A stretch of 64,000 nucleotides of DNA from CALLPQ01 sp964392325 (lineage in GTDB: Bacteria > Pseudomonadota > Alphaproteobacteria > Caulobacterales > Parvularculaceae), in the NCBI GenBank assembly GCA_964392325.1, contig CAYMPJ010000003.1, positions 62,001 through 126,000 on the forward strand, in the 5' to 3' direction. The notes beneath the pieces were generated by a model that was given only the letters and a program-made list of their open reading frames with translations, was not told where the DNA came from and searched no databases. Positions within the stretch are counted from its first letter, which is position 1; each line of letters opens with the position of its first letter. This document shows, one piece after another, positions 9,450 through 18,767 of this stretch. A program made the translations under genes and the position numbers.

Positions 9450-9857
9450 TTAATGTAATTGACGTATTTCATAAGGGCTATCGAGAGAAAATGCGGGAAT
9501 TGCCACTTCAAAGCTATCGCCTGTGAGGGTTTCCATCTCATAACTGCCAACCATAACACCAGACGGAGTATTGAGAGGGGCGCCCGAGGTATATTCAAAA
9601 CCCTCACCAGGTTCGATAACCGGTTGTTCCCCAACGACGCCGTCGCCCATGACAACTTCCGTGCGCCCGCTCGCATCAGTGATTTCCCAATGGCGTCTGC
9701 GCAGGCAAACCGAGCGTGTTGAATTATTATCAATGCGGATTGTATAGGACCAGACAAAATGCTGGGCATCGGGATCAGATTGATCCTCAAGATAGGCCGG
9801 ATACACTTGCACCCGGATCCCAGCGGTTTCTGTTTCATATGTGCCAAATTCACTCAT
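9450..9857 (-). CDS. apaG: ApaG (DUF525) protein
   Basis: A 135-residue immunoglobulin-like beta-sandwich protein of the ApaG/DUF525 family. Family features are YTIRIDNNSTRSVCLRRRHW followed by ITDASGRTEVV, VVGEQPVIEPGEGFEYTSG and PSGVMVGSYEM, close to full length for the family (about 125-135). Its biochemical role in bacteria is not settled; it has been linked to Co2+ resistance and to diadenosine tetraphosphate metabolism in enterobacteria. In alphaproteobacteria it often neighbours metZ, which lies just upstream here on the same strand with 161 bp between. Confidence 0.94.
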   Translation of the reverse strand: MSEFGTYETETAGIRVQVYPAYLEDQSDPDAQHFVWSYTIRIDNNSTRSVCLRRRHWEITDASGRTEVVMGDGVVGEQPVIEPGEGFEYTSGAPLNTPSGVMVGSYEMETLTGDSFEVAIPAFSLDSPYEIRQLH

Positions 9858-9984
9858 GGCATTACTCTTTTTTCGATCACGCTCAATGGAGCCAAATTAA
9901 CGCTTTTATGTCCGTTCAACCTAGCGCACTTTGACAATAGGGGGAGTCTGACAAATGGATATAAAAATGCAAGGTTTATGATGG

Positions 9985-10013
9985 GTTGGCCAATCAAAAT
10001 AAATATGGCCAAC
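9985..10013. terminator. Perfect 8-bp inverted repeat after metZ
   Basis: GTTGGCCA at 9985-9992 and TGGCCAAC at 10006-10013 are exact reverse complements, separated by a 13-base AT-rich loop. It lies six bases past the metZ stop and before apaG on the same strand. There is no U-tract after the stem on either strand, so it may be an RNA-stabilising hairpin or a weak terminator rather than a classical intrinsic one. Confidence 0.45.
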
Positions 10014-10018
10014 ACCAG

Positions 10019-11254
10019 TTAAGTGTTCATGGCTTTTAGGGCATTTTCAATATCTTCCCACAAATCTTCAACATCTTCCAGCCCTATAGACAGGCGGACA
10101 AGCCCCGGGGTGACGCCCTGTTCAAGGCGGATTTCTTCGGTGAGACGGTGATGGGTTGTGGTTTGTGGGTGAGTGGCCAAACTCTTTGTATCACCTAGAT
10201 TATTTGATATATCAAACAAGTTTAGATTTTCGAGAAAGCTAAAGGCTTGTTGTTGCTCGTTTTGAAATTTGAGGCAAAGTAAACTGCCGCCAGCGGACAT
10301 TTGTTTACGGGCAATTGCCGCTTGAGGGTGATTATCATTGCCGGGATAGATCACACTTTCAATCTGTGGATAAGCGTCCATTTGCCCGGATATGCGAGCC
10401 GCAAGGGTATTCGCGCTGGCCGTCATCGCATTTACGCGAAGGCTTAAAGTTTCCAGCGATTTTACCAGCACCCAGGCATTAAACGGCGAAAGCGCTGGAC
10501 CTGTATTGCGCAAAAAGGGTTGCAGCTCATCCTGGATATAGGCTTCATCATTGCTCGCTATAATCCCGCCTAGAACCCGGCCTTGACCGTCCATATGTTT
10601 TGTCGCGGAGTAGACGACAATATCAGCGCCCAGAGCCAGCGGTTTTTGTAAAATTGGCGTGGCAAAAACATTATCGACCACCACTCTGATGGGGTTTTTG
10701 GCAGCGTGTGCAATTGTCGATATGGCTGCAATATCGAGTATTTCCATACCGGGATTGGTCGGAGTTTCAAAAAAGAAAAGCTTGGTATTGGGGCGGATAG
10801 CTTCTTGCCATGCCTGATGGTCCTTGCCGTCTATAATGGTGATTTCGATACCAAAACGAGGCATTAATTCACTGACAACATAATAGCAGGACCCGAACAG
10901 GGCCCGTGAAGCGACCATATGATCGCCGGCACTAAGCTGGGAAAGAAGCGAAGCTGTAACTGCCGCCATCCCCGATGCGGTGGCCTTGGCAAAATCGGCC
11001 CTCTCTATTGCGGCTAGGCGCTTTTCAAACATCTCAACCGTCGGGTTGGAAAAGCGCGAATAGATAAAGCCCTCATCATCACCACTAAACCGGTCTGCTG
11101 CTTGTTGCGGGCCGCTGTAAGCAAAGCCAGAGGTCAGAAATAAGCCTTCACTGGTTTCCTGAAACGCACGGTTGGTTCCTGTACGGATCATTTGTGTTTG
11201 GGGTCTGTAATTTTTGGGTGACTGAGGCGTTTGGGCCTTTTTATCAGTAGACAT
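10019..11254 (-). CDS. metZ: O-succinylhomoserine sulfhydrylase MetZ
   Basis: A PLP enzyme (411 residues) of the Cys/Met-metabolism family that makes homocysteine from an activated homoserine and sulfide in methionine synthesis. The Schiff-base lysine is K219 (YSATKHMDGQGR). The upstream substrate loop FIYSRFSNPTVEMFE and the RLSIGLEDVEDLWEDI C-terminal block are typical. The MetZ assignment over cystathionine synthase or lyase rests on overall resemblance to alphaproteobacterial MetZ (YRPQTQMIRTGTNRAFQETSEG-type N-terminus) and on the neighbouring apaG. The frame is open for 24 more codons, but the ATG at 11254 has AGGAAG upstream and begins the homology. Confidence 0.92.
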   Translation of the reverse strand: MSTDKKAQTPQSPKNYRPQTQMIRTGTNRAFQETSEGLFLTSGFAYSGPQQAADRFSGDDEGFIYSRFSNPTVEMFEKRLAAIERADFAKATASGMAAVTASLLSQLSAGDHMVASRALFGSCYYVVSELMPRFGIEITIIDGKDHQAWQEAIRPNTKLFFFETPTNPGMEILDIAAISTIAHAAKNPIRVVVDNVFATPILQKPLALGADIVVYSATKHMDGQGRVLGGIIASNDEAYIQDELQPFLRNTGPALSPFNAWVLVKSLETLSLRVNAMTASANTLAARISGQMDAYPQIESVIYPGNDNHPQAAIARKQMSAGGSLLCLKFQNEQQQAFSFLENLNLFDISNNLGDTKSLATHPQTTTHHRLTEEIRLEQGVTPGLVRLSIGLEDVEDLWEDIENALKAMNT

Positions 11255-11555
11255 GGTCGACTTCCTGTCGATTGTCCGACCCTTAAGGCAAGTCATTGCG
11301 TGCGATTTACGCAGCGCCCTAGCCAAAACAGGCCGGCCGTCCAGCTAGGGACAAGCCCCGATCTTTTAGCGGATAAAACAGATCACGAGAGTGATAAGAT
11401 GTCTGCAGCCGCAAGCCGACCGGTTCAAACCCTGCTGACATGGATGTTGCAATAGTCTTTTCAAGAGGCGAGGTCAATGATAGGAGCATGGCTTTCAGGA
11501 ATTAATATCGGAGCCTTTCATTATCTTTGTAACATCAAGTGAAAACCCGATTGGC
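11255..11555. promoter_or_regulatory. Intergenic region between metZ and dcd, with an inverted repeat
   Basis: About 300 bp separating divergent metZ and dcd, which must hold both promoters. The one clear structure is an inverted repeat CCCTAGC (11317-11323) / GCTAGGG (11344-11350), whose 20-base loop contains the palindrome GGCCGGCC. It lies about 65 bases upstream of the metZ ATG. I checked for a SAM-II-type leader (common ahead of alphaproteobacterial met genes) and did not find its conserved core. No short coding frame in this stretch looked convincing. Confidence 0.4.
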
Positions 11556-12617
11556 GTGTTGCCAAGCCATGCGATTGTCGAGCTGATCAAGGCCGAAGCG
11601 ATAATGCTGGCCGGACCCAGCCTCGCCGAAAAGCAATTGCAACCTGCAAGCCTCGACCTAACCCTTGGTCGGCGGGCTTGGCGGGTGCGTGCATCATTTT
11701 TGCCATCAGCCGAGCGGAAGGTCTCCCAGCGGCTTGAAGACGGCTTGATGATGCAGGAATTTGATTTGAGTGAAGGTGCAATTTTTGAACGTGGATGCGT
11801 CTATTTGGTGGAGTTGGGCGAGCGCCTTGCCTTGCCCGAGGCCATAGAGGGCGCAGCCAATCCCAAAAGCTCTACAGGGCGAATTGATGTTTTTGTGCGT
11901 CTTGTGACCGATTATGCCGCAAGTTTTGATTCTGTTGCTGCAGGGTATAACGGCCCATTATACGCAGAAATCAGTCCACGGACTTTTTCAATTTTAGCGC
12001 GAACGGGCTCATCCCTCAATCAATTGCGTTTAAAAAACGGCCCTTGTCGCTTGAGTGACGGGGAGCTTGAAACTATGCATGCCAAGCAGCCGCTTAGTGA
12101 TTGCGAGCAGCTTGATTTCAATCAGGGGTTGGGCGTGCGGGTGCACTTAAAAGCGCAAAGCGGCAGTGTTATTGGTCATTGTGCTCGCCGCCATGCGGGG
12201 CTTATTGATGTTGATAAGGTCGGCGCGCTAAATCCTGCCGATTATTTTGAACCGATTATAACTCCGGAAAGTGGTTTTATTATTCTTGATCCTGACGAGT
12301 TTTATATTCTTGCCTCACGCGAAGCATTGTCGATACCTGCTAATATGGCCGCAGAAATGACACCGATCAGCCCGGGACTGGGGGAGTTTCGGGTGCATTA
12401 TGCTGGCTTTTTTGATCCCGGATTTGGGGTAGAACATCCCTCGCGCGGTGTATTGGAGGTGCGTTCCCATGATGCCCCTTTTGTCTTGGAAGATGGTCAG
12501 CTTGTGGCCCGGCTTGTATATGAGCGCATGGCAGGCATTCCGGAACGGGTATATGGTGAAGGTGTTGCTTCGAATTATCAGGGGCAGGGTTTAAAATTGT
12601 CAAAGCATTTTCGATAA
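11556..12617 (+). CDS. dcd: 2'-deoxycytidine 5'-triphosphate deaminase, long form
   Basis: Converts dCTP to dUTP for thymidylate synthesis. At 353 residues this is the long alphaproteobacterial form, with two dUTPase/Dcd-like halves in one chain, rather than the usual ~190-residue protein. The first half has ANPKSSTGRIDVFVRLVTD (the RSSxxR-like loop) and the second half has TPISPGLGEFRVHYAGFFDPGFG, matching the HxAGFxDPGxxG motif. The start is uncertain: the frame offers GTG at 11556 followed by TTG at 11559, with no ATG in frame nearby and no clear Shine-Dalgarno. It is divergent from metZ and convergent with ccmH. Confidence 0.92.
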   Translation: MLPSHAIVELIKAEAIMLAGPSLAEKQLQPASLDLTLGRRAWRVRASFLPSAERKVSQRLEDGLMMQEFDLSEGAIFERGCVYLVELGERLALPEAIEGAANPKSSTGRIDVFVRLVTDYAASFDSVAAGYNGPLYAEISPRTFSILARTGSSLNQLRLKNGPCRLSDGELETMHAKQPLSDCEQLDFNQGLGVRVHLKAQSGSVIGHCARRHAGLIDVDKVGALNPADYFEPIITPESGFIILDPDEFYILASREALSIPANMAAEMTPISPGLGEFRVHYAGFFDPGFGVEHPSRGVLEVRSHDAPFVLEDGQLVARLVYERMAGIPERVYGEGVASNYQGQGLKLSKHFR

Positions 12618-12665
12618 TTTGACGGAGCAATTGTCCAAAGAGGATGGGTTAAATATCCAGCAAGT

Positions 12666-13424
12666 CTAGTGAAGTTTTTTTAAATTTTCTAAAAATATTT
12701 TTCCCGAAGATTTTACCTCACCCCATTCATCAGACGAAAAAATTTCAGAATTTATATTTTCATGCTTAGCAATAAAATCATCCAGTGATTTTTTAAAAGC
12801 CATCGCATTTTTTTGATCAAGTGTACTATTCTCAATTGCTATTATTTTTTGAAAAAACATCTCGAAATGAGCGTCCTCATATAATCTGCGGACCAGTTCA
12901 GAATAGGAAAAGGCAGGATTATCTTTTTGGCTGTTGGGATGCTCTAAAAACCTGTCCTCAATCAAATCCTCTAATTCATCGATGATATTGGCTACCCAGA
13001 TTTCAAATTTAATCGAGCTTTTTTCGTGACTAGCATTGTTTTCGCTCTGAATAGTGCGGCGCACCAAAATGAAAAACACACCTAAAAAAACAATCGCCGG
13101 TAAAAACCATAATAGGGCGTTTTGCGCATTCATACGGGGTTTGAGCAATACAAAATCGCCATAACGCGACGACAAATAATCATAGATTTGTTTGTCGCTA
13201 CGCCCTGCAATAATCTGTTCACGAACGAGAATTTGCAAATCTTTCGATATACCCACATTGGAGCTGTCAACGGATTGGCTGACGCAGGTCGGGCACCGTA
13301 ATTGACTGGTGATTTTTCTGGCGCGGGCCTCCAGCACGGGGTCATCTAGGATAATATCTGGATCAATGGCAATGCTGGGGGCGATCAGGCAGAAATTTAA
13401 AAGAAGGATGATGAGATAGCGCAT
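12666..13424 (-). CDS. ccmH: Cytochrome c maturation protein CcmH with a C-terminal extension
   Basis: Thiol-disulfide component that keeps apocytochrome c cysteines reduced for heme ligation. A signal peptide (about 1-19) leads to the CcmH domain with LRCPTC (C44, C47) and IYDYLSSRYGDFVLLKP. One transmembrane helix lies at about 103-122, as in CcmH/CycL proteins of about 150 residues. Here the chain continues for about 130 more residues, an acidic/lysine-rich, AT-rich stretch I cannot assign; it lacks the TPR pattern of CcmI. The ATG at 13424 abuts the ccmF stop (TGA then ATG), with AGGAGA inside the end of ccmF, so the genes are translationally linked. Confidence 0.88.
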   Translation of the reverse strand: MRYLIILLLNFCLIAPSIAIDPDIILDDPVLEARARKITSQLRCPTCVSQSVDSSNVGISKDLQILVREQIIAGRSDKQIYDYLSSRYGDFVLLKPRMNAQNALLWFLPAIVFLGVFFILVRRTIQSENNASHEKSSIKFEIWVANIIDELEDLIEDRFLEHPNSQKDNPAFSYSELVRRLYEDAHFEMFFQKIIAIENSTLDQKNAMAFKKSLDDFIAKHENINSEIFSSDEWGEVKSSGKIFLENLKKLH

Positions 13425-15425
13425 TCATTCTCCTGATGTGATTGCGGGGGCGGGGATTGGCGAATTGCCATTGGTTTTTCCTTGGGGGATGCCGTAGCGA
13501 AAGCGCCGGTCAGATAATGATAACAATCCCCCCAGCGTCATAATAAGCGCGCCGGCCCACATCAAATATACAAGTGGGTGATACCATGCCCGAACGATTT
13601 GCGCCTCGCCCTTTCTGGCCTCACCAAGAGCGACATAAATATCGGAAGCCCATTGCGCAGTCACGGCGGCCTCCGTCGTTGGCTGCCCTGCGGCGGGATA
13701 AAAGCGGCGCTCCGGGGTTAAGTGGGCGATTTTTTGGCCATTTCGATAGAGGGTAAAAAGCCCCATTTGCGTTTCATAATTTGCAATATTATCAAAGCGC
13801 ATACCGTCAAAAGTCAGCTCATAGCCTGCTATTTCAAGGCGATCACCTGGCTTCATGATGGCTGCTTTTTCGCTTACCCAAAGCGCAGTGCCGGTCATGC
13901 CCAGAATAACAATTCCAACGCCTAAATGCGCGAGCGTACCGCCCCAATAGCTCCGCGGAAAACCGGCAAGGCGGGCAATAGAGGATTTGAAGGGTATACG
14001 GAATAATTTCATGCGCCCGGCAATATCCGTGACAACGCCAAGCAAGGTCCATATCGCCATAAAGGCCCCCACAACTCCCAATATTGGTCCGCCGCGTGTG
14101 AGCCACGCCACAAAAAGCAGAAGGGCAATGGTCCCCAGTGCGGCCCATTTTAGGCGTTTGCCAAGGTTTGGCAGAGAGGCGCGCTTCCACGGCGCAAGGG
14201 TGCCAATGGCCATTAGAAGGGTAAGTAGGAAGGTGAGGGGTATTGTAACGGTGTTAAAATAAGGTGGGCCCACAGACGCCGGGCGATCAAAGACAATATC
14301 GTAAAAGCTTGGCCAGAAGGTACCTAGAAAAACTGTAAACAGGATAATTGTCAGGATCAAATTATTGCCGACTAATGCTGCCTCCCGGCTGATCAATTGA
14401 AAAGAAGTTCTGGTCTTTAAGGCGCTTGCCCGAATAAAAAATAATGTGAGCGCGCCCCCTGTAATCAAAATAAAAATCAATAAGAGAAACTGGCCTCGCG
14501 CGGGGTCCGTTGCAAATGCATGTACGGATGTGAGCAATCCAGAGCGGACCAGAAAGGTCCCCATTAAGGAAGTGCTAAACGCGATTATTGCAAGCAGGAT
14601 GGTCCAGGCTTTCAGGGCATCTCTTTTTTCGACAACGATTGCCGAGTGCAATAGGGCCGTCCCCGCAAGCCACGGCATGAGGGATGCGTTTTCTACCGGA
14701 TCCCAAAACCAGAAGCCGCCCCAGCCAAGCTCGTAATAGGCCCACCACGCGCCCATTGCGATGCCGAGCGTGAGACTGGACCACGCAAGCAAAGTCCAGG
14801 GCCTAACCCAGCGTGCCCACCGCGCGTCAACCCGGCCCTCCATGACGGCGGCGACGGCAAAAGCAAACGCGATCGAAAAGCCAACATAGCCAAAATATAA
14901 AAATGGGGGGTGGTAAGCAAGACCGGGGTCTTGAAGGAGAGGGTTTAAATCGCGCCCGTTAAAGGGTGCTGGTTGTAGCCGGGCAAAGGGGTTGGAGGTA
15001 AATAGTGAAAAGGCAAGAAAGGCAGTCGTTATTATGCCCTGTACGGATAAAACTCGGGCCTGAAAGCTAAGTGGTAGGTTTTTGGCAAAAATCGCAACCA
15101 TCGCCCCCAAAAAGGTCAGCATTAAAATCCATAGAAGCATTGATCCTTCATGGTTGCCCCAAACACCGGCAAATTTGTAGATGAGCGGGTTTAAGGTGTG
15201 CGAATTTTCATAGACAATTTTAACGCTAAAATCGGACGTTAGAAAAGCGTGGGTCAATCCTGCAAAAGCGATGATGATCAAGGCAAATTGCGATACGGCT
15301 ACTGGCTGAGCCATTTTCATCAGGCTATCGGCGCGTAGATGCACACCCACCAGCGGTATGATGGATTGAGCCAACGCCAAGAGAAAAGCGAGGATCAGGC
15401 AAAAATGAGAAATCTCCGTGATCAT
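13425..15425 (-). CDS. ccmF: Cytochrome c heme lyase subunit CcmF
   Basis: A large polytopic membrane protein (666 residues, about 14-15 segments) that, with CcmH, transfers heme from CcmE to apocytochrome c at the periplasmic face. The tryptophan-rich WWD-type heme-handling motif is seen as GWGGFWFWDPVENASLMPW, preceded by GNHEGSMLLW. The ATG at 15425 starts the conserved MITEISHF N-terminus; a TTG at 15449 would add eight residues. The gene is first in a ccmF-ccmH pair and is divergent from oligopeptidase B. CcmE, CcmG and CcmI, often in the same operon, are not in this window. Confidence 0.96.
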   Translation of the reverse strand: MITEISHFCLILAFLLALAQSIIPLVGVHLRADSLMKMAQPVAVSQFALIIIAFAGLTHAFLTSDFSVKIVYENSHTLNPLIYKFAGVWGNHEGSMLLWILMLTFLGAMVAIFAKNLPLSFQARVLSVQGIITTAFLAFSLFTSNPFARLQPAPFNGRDLNPLLQDPGLAYHPPFLYFGYVGFSIAFAFAVAAVMEGRVDARWARWVRPWTLLAWSSLTLGIAMGAWWAYYELGWGGFWFWDPVENASLMPWLAGTALLHSAIVVEKRDALKAWTILLAIIAFSTSLMGTFLVRSGLLTSVHAFATDPARGQFLLLIFILITGGALTLFFIRASALKTRTSFQLISREAALVGNNLILTIILFTVFLGTFWPSFYDIVFDRPASVGPPYFNTVTIPLTFLLTLLMAIGTLAPWKRASLPNLGKRLKWAALGTIALLLFVAWLTRGGPILGVVGAFMAIWTLLGVVTDIAGRMKLFRIPFKSSIARLAGFPRSYWGGTLAHLGVGIVILGMTGTALWVSEKAAIMKPGDRLEIAGYELTFDGMRFDNIANYETQMGLFTLYRNGQKIAHLTPERRFYPAAGQPTTEAAVTAQWASDIYVALGEARKGEAQIVRAWYHPLVYLMWAGALIMTLGGLLSLSDRRFRYGIPQGKTNGNSPIPAPAITSGE

Positions 15426-15586
15426 GGCGATGGCATAGCGGATTTTCAATCAAAAGAGAATGCGACGTGATGAGGGGGGTAGTGGGTTAAATAAAGGGTG
15501 TTGAAACGTAAATAACACGATATACCAGAGGGTAATCGCTAGATTGCGCAAAATTTCGTCCATAGTTAAATCGGTTTAAAATTAAT

Positions 15587-17719
15587 ATGCCACATCCTGT
15601 TTTTGATCCCGCCAAGCCTACGCCTCCCGAAACGGTTCGCAAAGACCACATAATAGAACAACATGGCACCCGGCGCATTGACCCCTATCACTGGTTACGT
15701 GATGAAAACTGGCAGGAAGTACTGCAAAATCCATCAAAATTGGGCGGTGATATTCGTGACCATCTTGATGGCGAGAATAAATATTATGAAGAGAGCACCG
15801 CTCATCTTGCGCCGTTGCGCGATGAATTGTTTGAAGAAATGCGCAGCCGTATAAAAGAAGATGATAGCTCGGTTCCTTCTCCCGATGGCGATTACTCCTA
15901 CGCGGTGCGTTATCGCAAAGGAGGAGAATATGCTATATTTTACCGCCATCCCCTCGGCGCGCCCAATAAAGAACAGGTGCTTTATGATGGTGATAAGGAG
16001 GGCGAGGGTGAAAAGTTTTTTGATATAGCTGATGTTGCCCATAGCCCTGATCATCAATGGATTGCTTATGGTGTTGATCGCCTAGGCTCTGAATATTTTG
16101 ATATTCGCATTAGAAATATCAAAACCGGCGAGGAGTTAAACGAGACGATCACGCGTAGTGATGGTGAGCCGGTTTGGGCAGCAGATTCAAAATCTTTTTA
16201 CTATATTGAGCGCGATGATAATCAGCGGCCAAAATATGTGCGCCGACATTTTCTCAACACTGACCCGGCCCAAGACGAGATGCTTTATGAAGAAAGCGAT
16301 GACGGGTTTTTTCTATCTGTTTACAAAAGCCGGTCCGGAGATTTTATTTTTATTGGTGCTTCTAATAGTGTTAGCGGCGATACGCGGGTTTTATCGGCCC
16401 ATGGGCCTGCTGGCGAGAAGCCGCAACTAATTGCACCGCGATTGAGTGATGAGCTATATTCCGTTGATCACCATGGGGATTATTTTTATATCCAGACCAA
16501 TGCAGGCGGCGCGGTCGATTTTAAAATAATGCGTACACCGGTCGAAAATCCAGGGCGCGATCATTGGCGAGACTGGCTTGCCCATGTGCCCGGTACTTAT
16601 ATTCTTTCGCTGGCCCTGTTTAAAGATTTTGCTATCCGTCTTGTGCGCGAAAATGCGCTGCCGCGCATTATCATCAGCGATTATAATCGCAAAAATGAAA
16701 ATGCGATTGATTTTGAAGAACAGGCTTATTCTTTAGGGCTAAATCCCGGTTATGAATTTGACACCCAGATGATCCGTTATACCTATTCATCCCCGTCTAC
16801 GCCCCAACAGACATTTGATTATAATATGAAGAGCGGTAAACGGAATTTATTAAAAACCCAGGAAGTTCCGCGGGGCCATAACCCGGAAAATTATGTGGTT
16901 GAACGCCTCACGATTGATGCAAGCGATGGGGCACAAATTCCGGTGACGATATTGCGGCTAAAACAAACGCCAATTAACGCAAGTGCGCCGCTTTTATTAT
17001 ATGGCTACGGGTCGTATGGCTCGACAATGCCCGCAAGTTTTAATGCCTCGATTTTGTCGGTCGTTGATCGCGGTGCAGTTTATGCGGTTGCCCATATTCG
17101 CGGCGGCGCGGCGCGTGGGCGTCAATGGTATCTTGACGGAAAGCTTGATAAAAAACCCAATACATTTTCTGATTTTGCAACGGTCGCAAGGGGGTTGCAG
17201 GATAAGGGCTATGGCCGGAAAAACGAAACCGTCATCTATGGGGGATCGGCAGGAGGCCTATTAGTGGGAGCAACTCTTAATTTCGACCCGTCTCTTTTTG
17301 GCGGCGTTATTGGCGCAGTTCCCTTTATTGATGTTTTAAACACAATATCCGACAAGGATTTGCCTCTTACTCCGCCAGAATGGGATGAATGGGGGAATCC
17401 AATAACAGATAAAGCCGCTTTTGAAACCATCGCTTCCTATTCACCCTATGAAAATATCAAACCTGATACTGTCTATCCGCCGGTTTTTGCAACTGGTGGG
17501 CTTACTGATTACCGTGTAACCTATTGGGAGCCCGCAAAGTGGATTGCCCGTTTGCGCCATGAGACAAAGGGTGGCCCTTTTTATTGCCGCATGAATATGG
17601 GTGCAGGTCATGGCGGGTCGGCTGCGCGCTTTGAAAGATTAAAAGAACGCGCGCATGATTATGCATTTGCTTTGGCAATATTTGGTCTTACTGATACAAA
17701 GCCAATTACCCATACTTAA
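15587..17719 (+). CDS. ptrB: Oligopeptidase B (S9A serine peptidase)
   Basis: A prolyl-oligopeptidase-family enzyme that cleaves short peptides after Arg or Lys. It has 710 residues: an N-terminal beta-propeller (about 75-410) and a C-terminal alpha/beta-hydrolase domain. The catalytic triad is visible as S554 (YGGSAGGLLVG), D641 (GLTDYRVTYWEP) and H675 (GAGHGGSAARFE). The N-terminal DPYHWLRDENW is a family signature. No signal peptide is seen, so it should be cytoplasmic. Dodecin starts 13 bp after the stop and the nitroreductase follows, suggesting one transcript. Confidence 0.96.
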   Translation: MPHPVFDPAKPTPPETVRKDHIIEQHGTRRIDPYHWLRDENWQEVLQNPSKLGGDIRDHLDGENKYYEESTAHLAPLRDELFEEMRSRIKEDDSSVPSPDGDYSYAVRYRKGGEYAIFYRHPLGAPNKEQVLYDGDKEGEGEKFFDIADVAHSPDHQWIAYGVDRLGSEYFDIRIRNIKTGEELNETITRSDGEPVWAADSKSFYYIERDDNQRPKYVRRHFLNTDPAQDEMLYEESDDGFFLSVYKSRSGDFIFIGASNSVSGDTRVLSAHGPAGEKPQLIAPRLSDELYSVDHHGDYFYIQTNAGGAVDFKIMRTPVENPGRDHWRDWLAHVPGTYILSLALFKDFAIRLVRENALPRIIISDYNRKNENAIDFEEQAYSLGLNPGYEFDTQMIRYTYSSPSTPQQTFDYNMKSGKRNLLKTQEVPRGHNPENYVVERLTIDASDGAQIPVTILRLKQTPINASAPLLLYGYGSYGSTMPASFNASILSVVDRGAVYAVAHIRGGAARGRQWYLDGKLDKKPNTFSDFATVARGLQDKGYGRKNETVIYGGSAGGLLVGATLNFDPSLFGGVIGAVPFIDVLNTISDKDLPLTPPEWDEWGNPITDKAAFETIASYSPYENIKPDTVYPPVFATGGLTDYRVTYWEPAKWIARLRHETKGGPFYCRMNMGAGHGGSAARFERLKERAHDYAFALAIFGLTDTKPITHT

Positions 17720-17732
17720 AAAGGAAGATTTT

Positions 17733-17942
17733 ATGTCTAATGTTTATTCCGTATCGAAAATAGTTGGAACATCCAAAAAATCGATTGAAGATGCCATTGA
17801 AACGGCAATCGCCACTGCAAGCAAATCCTTAAAAAATCTCGACTGGTTTGAGGTGGTTGAAACCAGAGGCTATATTGAAAATAATAAAGTCGCTTATTAT
17901 CAGGTCTCTTTAGAGGTCGGTTTTCGTTACATAAAAAATTAA
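17733..17942 (+). CDS. Dodecin family flavin-binding protein
   Basis: A 69-residue protein matching dodecins, small dodecameric shells that store or buffer flavins. Family hallmarks are VYSVSKIVGTSKKSIEDAI at the N-terminus, the flavin-stacking tryptophan in LDWFEVVETRG, and YYQVSLEVGFR at the end. AGGAAG just before the ATG at 17733 supports this start over an in-frame ATG at 17655 that lies inside the end of oligopeptidase B. The nitroreductase, itself a probable flavoprotein, begins 10 bp after the stop. Confidence 0.95.
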   Translation: MSNVYSVSKIVGTSKKSIEDAIETAIATASKSLKNLDWFEVVETRGYIENNKVAYYQVSLEVGFRYIKN

Positions 17943-17952
17943 AAAGGTAGAT

Positions 17953-18543
17953 ATGATCAAAACGATATCTGATGAGGGTCTTGATGTCTTGTTCAGAGAT
18001 GCGCGCTCTCACAATGGTTGGGAAGAAAAACCAATTTCCCCAACCCACATACGTGCATTATTCGAGCTTTTAAAATGGGCCCCGACATCGGCGAATTGTT
18101 CGCCAGCGCGTTTTGTATTTGTCGCAAGTGATGAAGCGCGGGAGCGGTTAAAGCCATGCTTGTCTCCAGGCAATGTTGATAAAACCATGTCGGCGCCGCT
18201 GACGGTAATTATCGGCCACGATATGGATTTTGCCGATCATTTGCCGAAATTATTTCCCCATGATGATGCAAAGAGCTGGTTTGAGGGAAATGAGGCCCTA
18301 ATCAGGGAAACAGCATTTCGTAATGGCGTCTTGCAGGAAGCCTATTTGATTATGGCTGCACGGGCGCTTGGATTTGATTGTGGTCCGATGTCGGGATTTG
18401 ATAAGGAAAAAACCGATGCAGCTTTTTTCGCCGGAACCAATATCAAGTCTGATTTAGTGTGTAATATTGGCCATGGCACTGACGAAAACCTGTTTGAACG
18501 CTCGCCGCGATTTGATTTTGATGAGGTTTGCCGAATTGAGTAA
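17953..18543 (+). CDS. Nitroreductase-family protein, RutE/HadB-like malonic semialdehyde reductase
   Basis: A 196-residue FMN-dependent nitroreductase-fold protein. The family start LDVLFRDARSHNGW, then WAPTSANCSPARFVFV (the APTSxNxxP FMN loop), NGVLQEAYLIMAARALGFDCGPMSGFD and the closing CNIGHG match the RutE/HadB branch. RutE reduces malonic semialdehyde to 3-hydroxypropionate in pyrimidine catabolism, but no other rut gene is present here, so a general role in detoxifying reactive carbonyls is only an inference. It is third in the ptrB-dodecin-nitroreductase run. Confidence 0.88.
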   Translation: MIKTISDEGLDVLFRDARSHNGWEEKPISPTHIRALFELLKWAPTSANCSPARFVFVASDEARERLKPCLSPGNVDKTMSAPLTVIIGHDMDFADHLPKLFPHDDAKSWFEGNEALIRETAFRNGVLQEAYLIMAARALGFDCGPMSGFDKEKTDAAFFAGTNIKSDLVCNIGHGTDENLFERSPRFDFDEVCRIE

Positions 18544-18767
18544 TAAGACCGGGCGCTTAAAAATAGGGATGGATTTATCACAGACGCCCAAAATTCCATG
18601 AAATCCAGCGATAAGCGGGTCTTGGGATATTGATTCCATTAACCATTTGCTTATATATCCATTTGGTTAACGGTGTTTTGTGAGCTTGATTACTCAGTAT
18701 GACGCTGCCTCACCGCTAAACTTTGAACCGCCACTCTTGTACCGAAGTCACTTTAGGAGAAATGTCC

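Noticed and set aside
11405..11440. GGTTCAAAC resembling a tRNA T-loop.
   Set aside because: The flanking bases do not form a 5-bp T-stem, and no acceptor or anticodon arm is present at the right distances.
11255..11460. A SAM-II type riboswitch upstream of metZ.
   Set aside because: The leader was read on the minus strand and lacks the conserved core and pseudoknot partners; only a simple inverted repeat is present.
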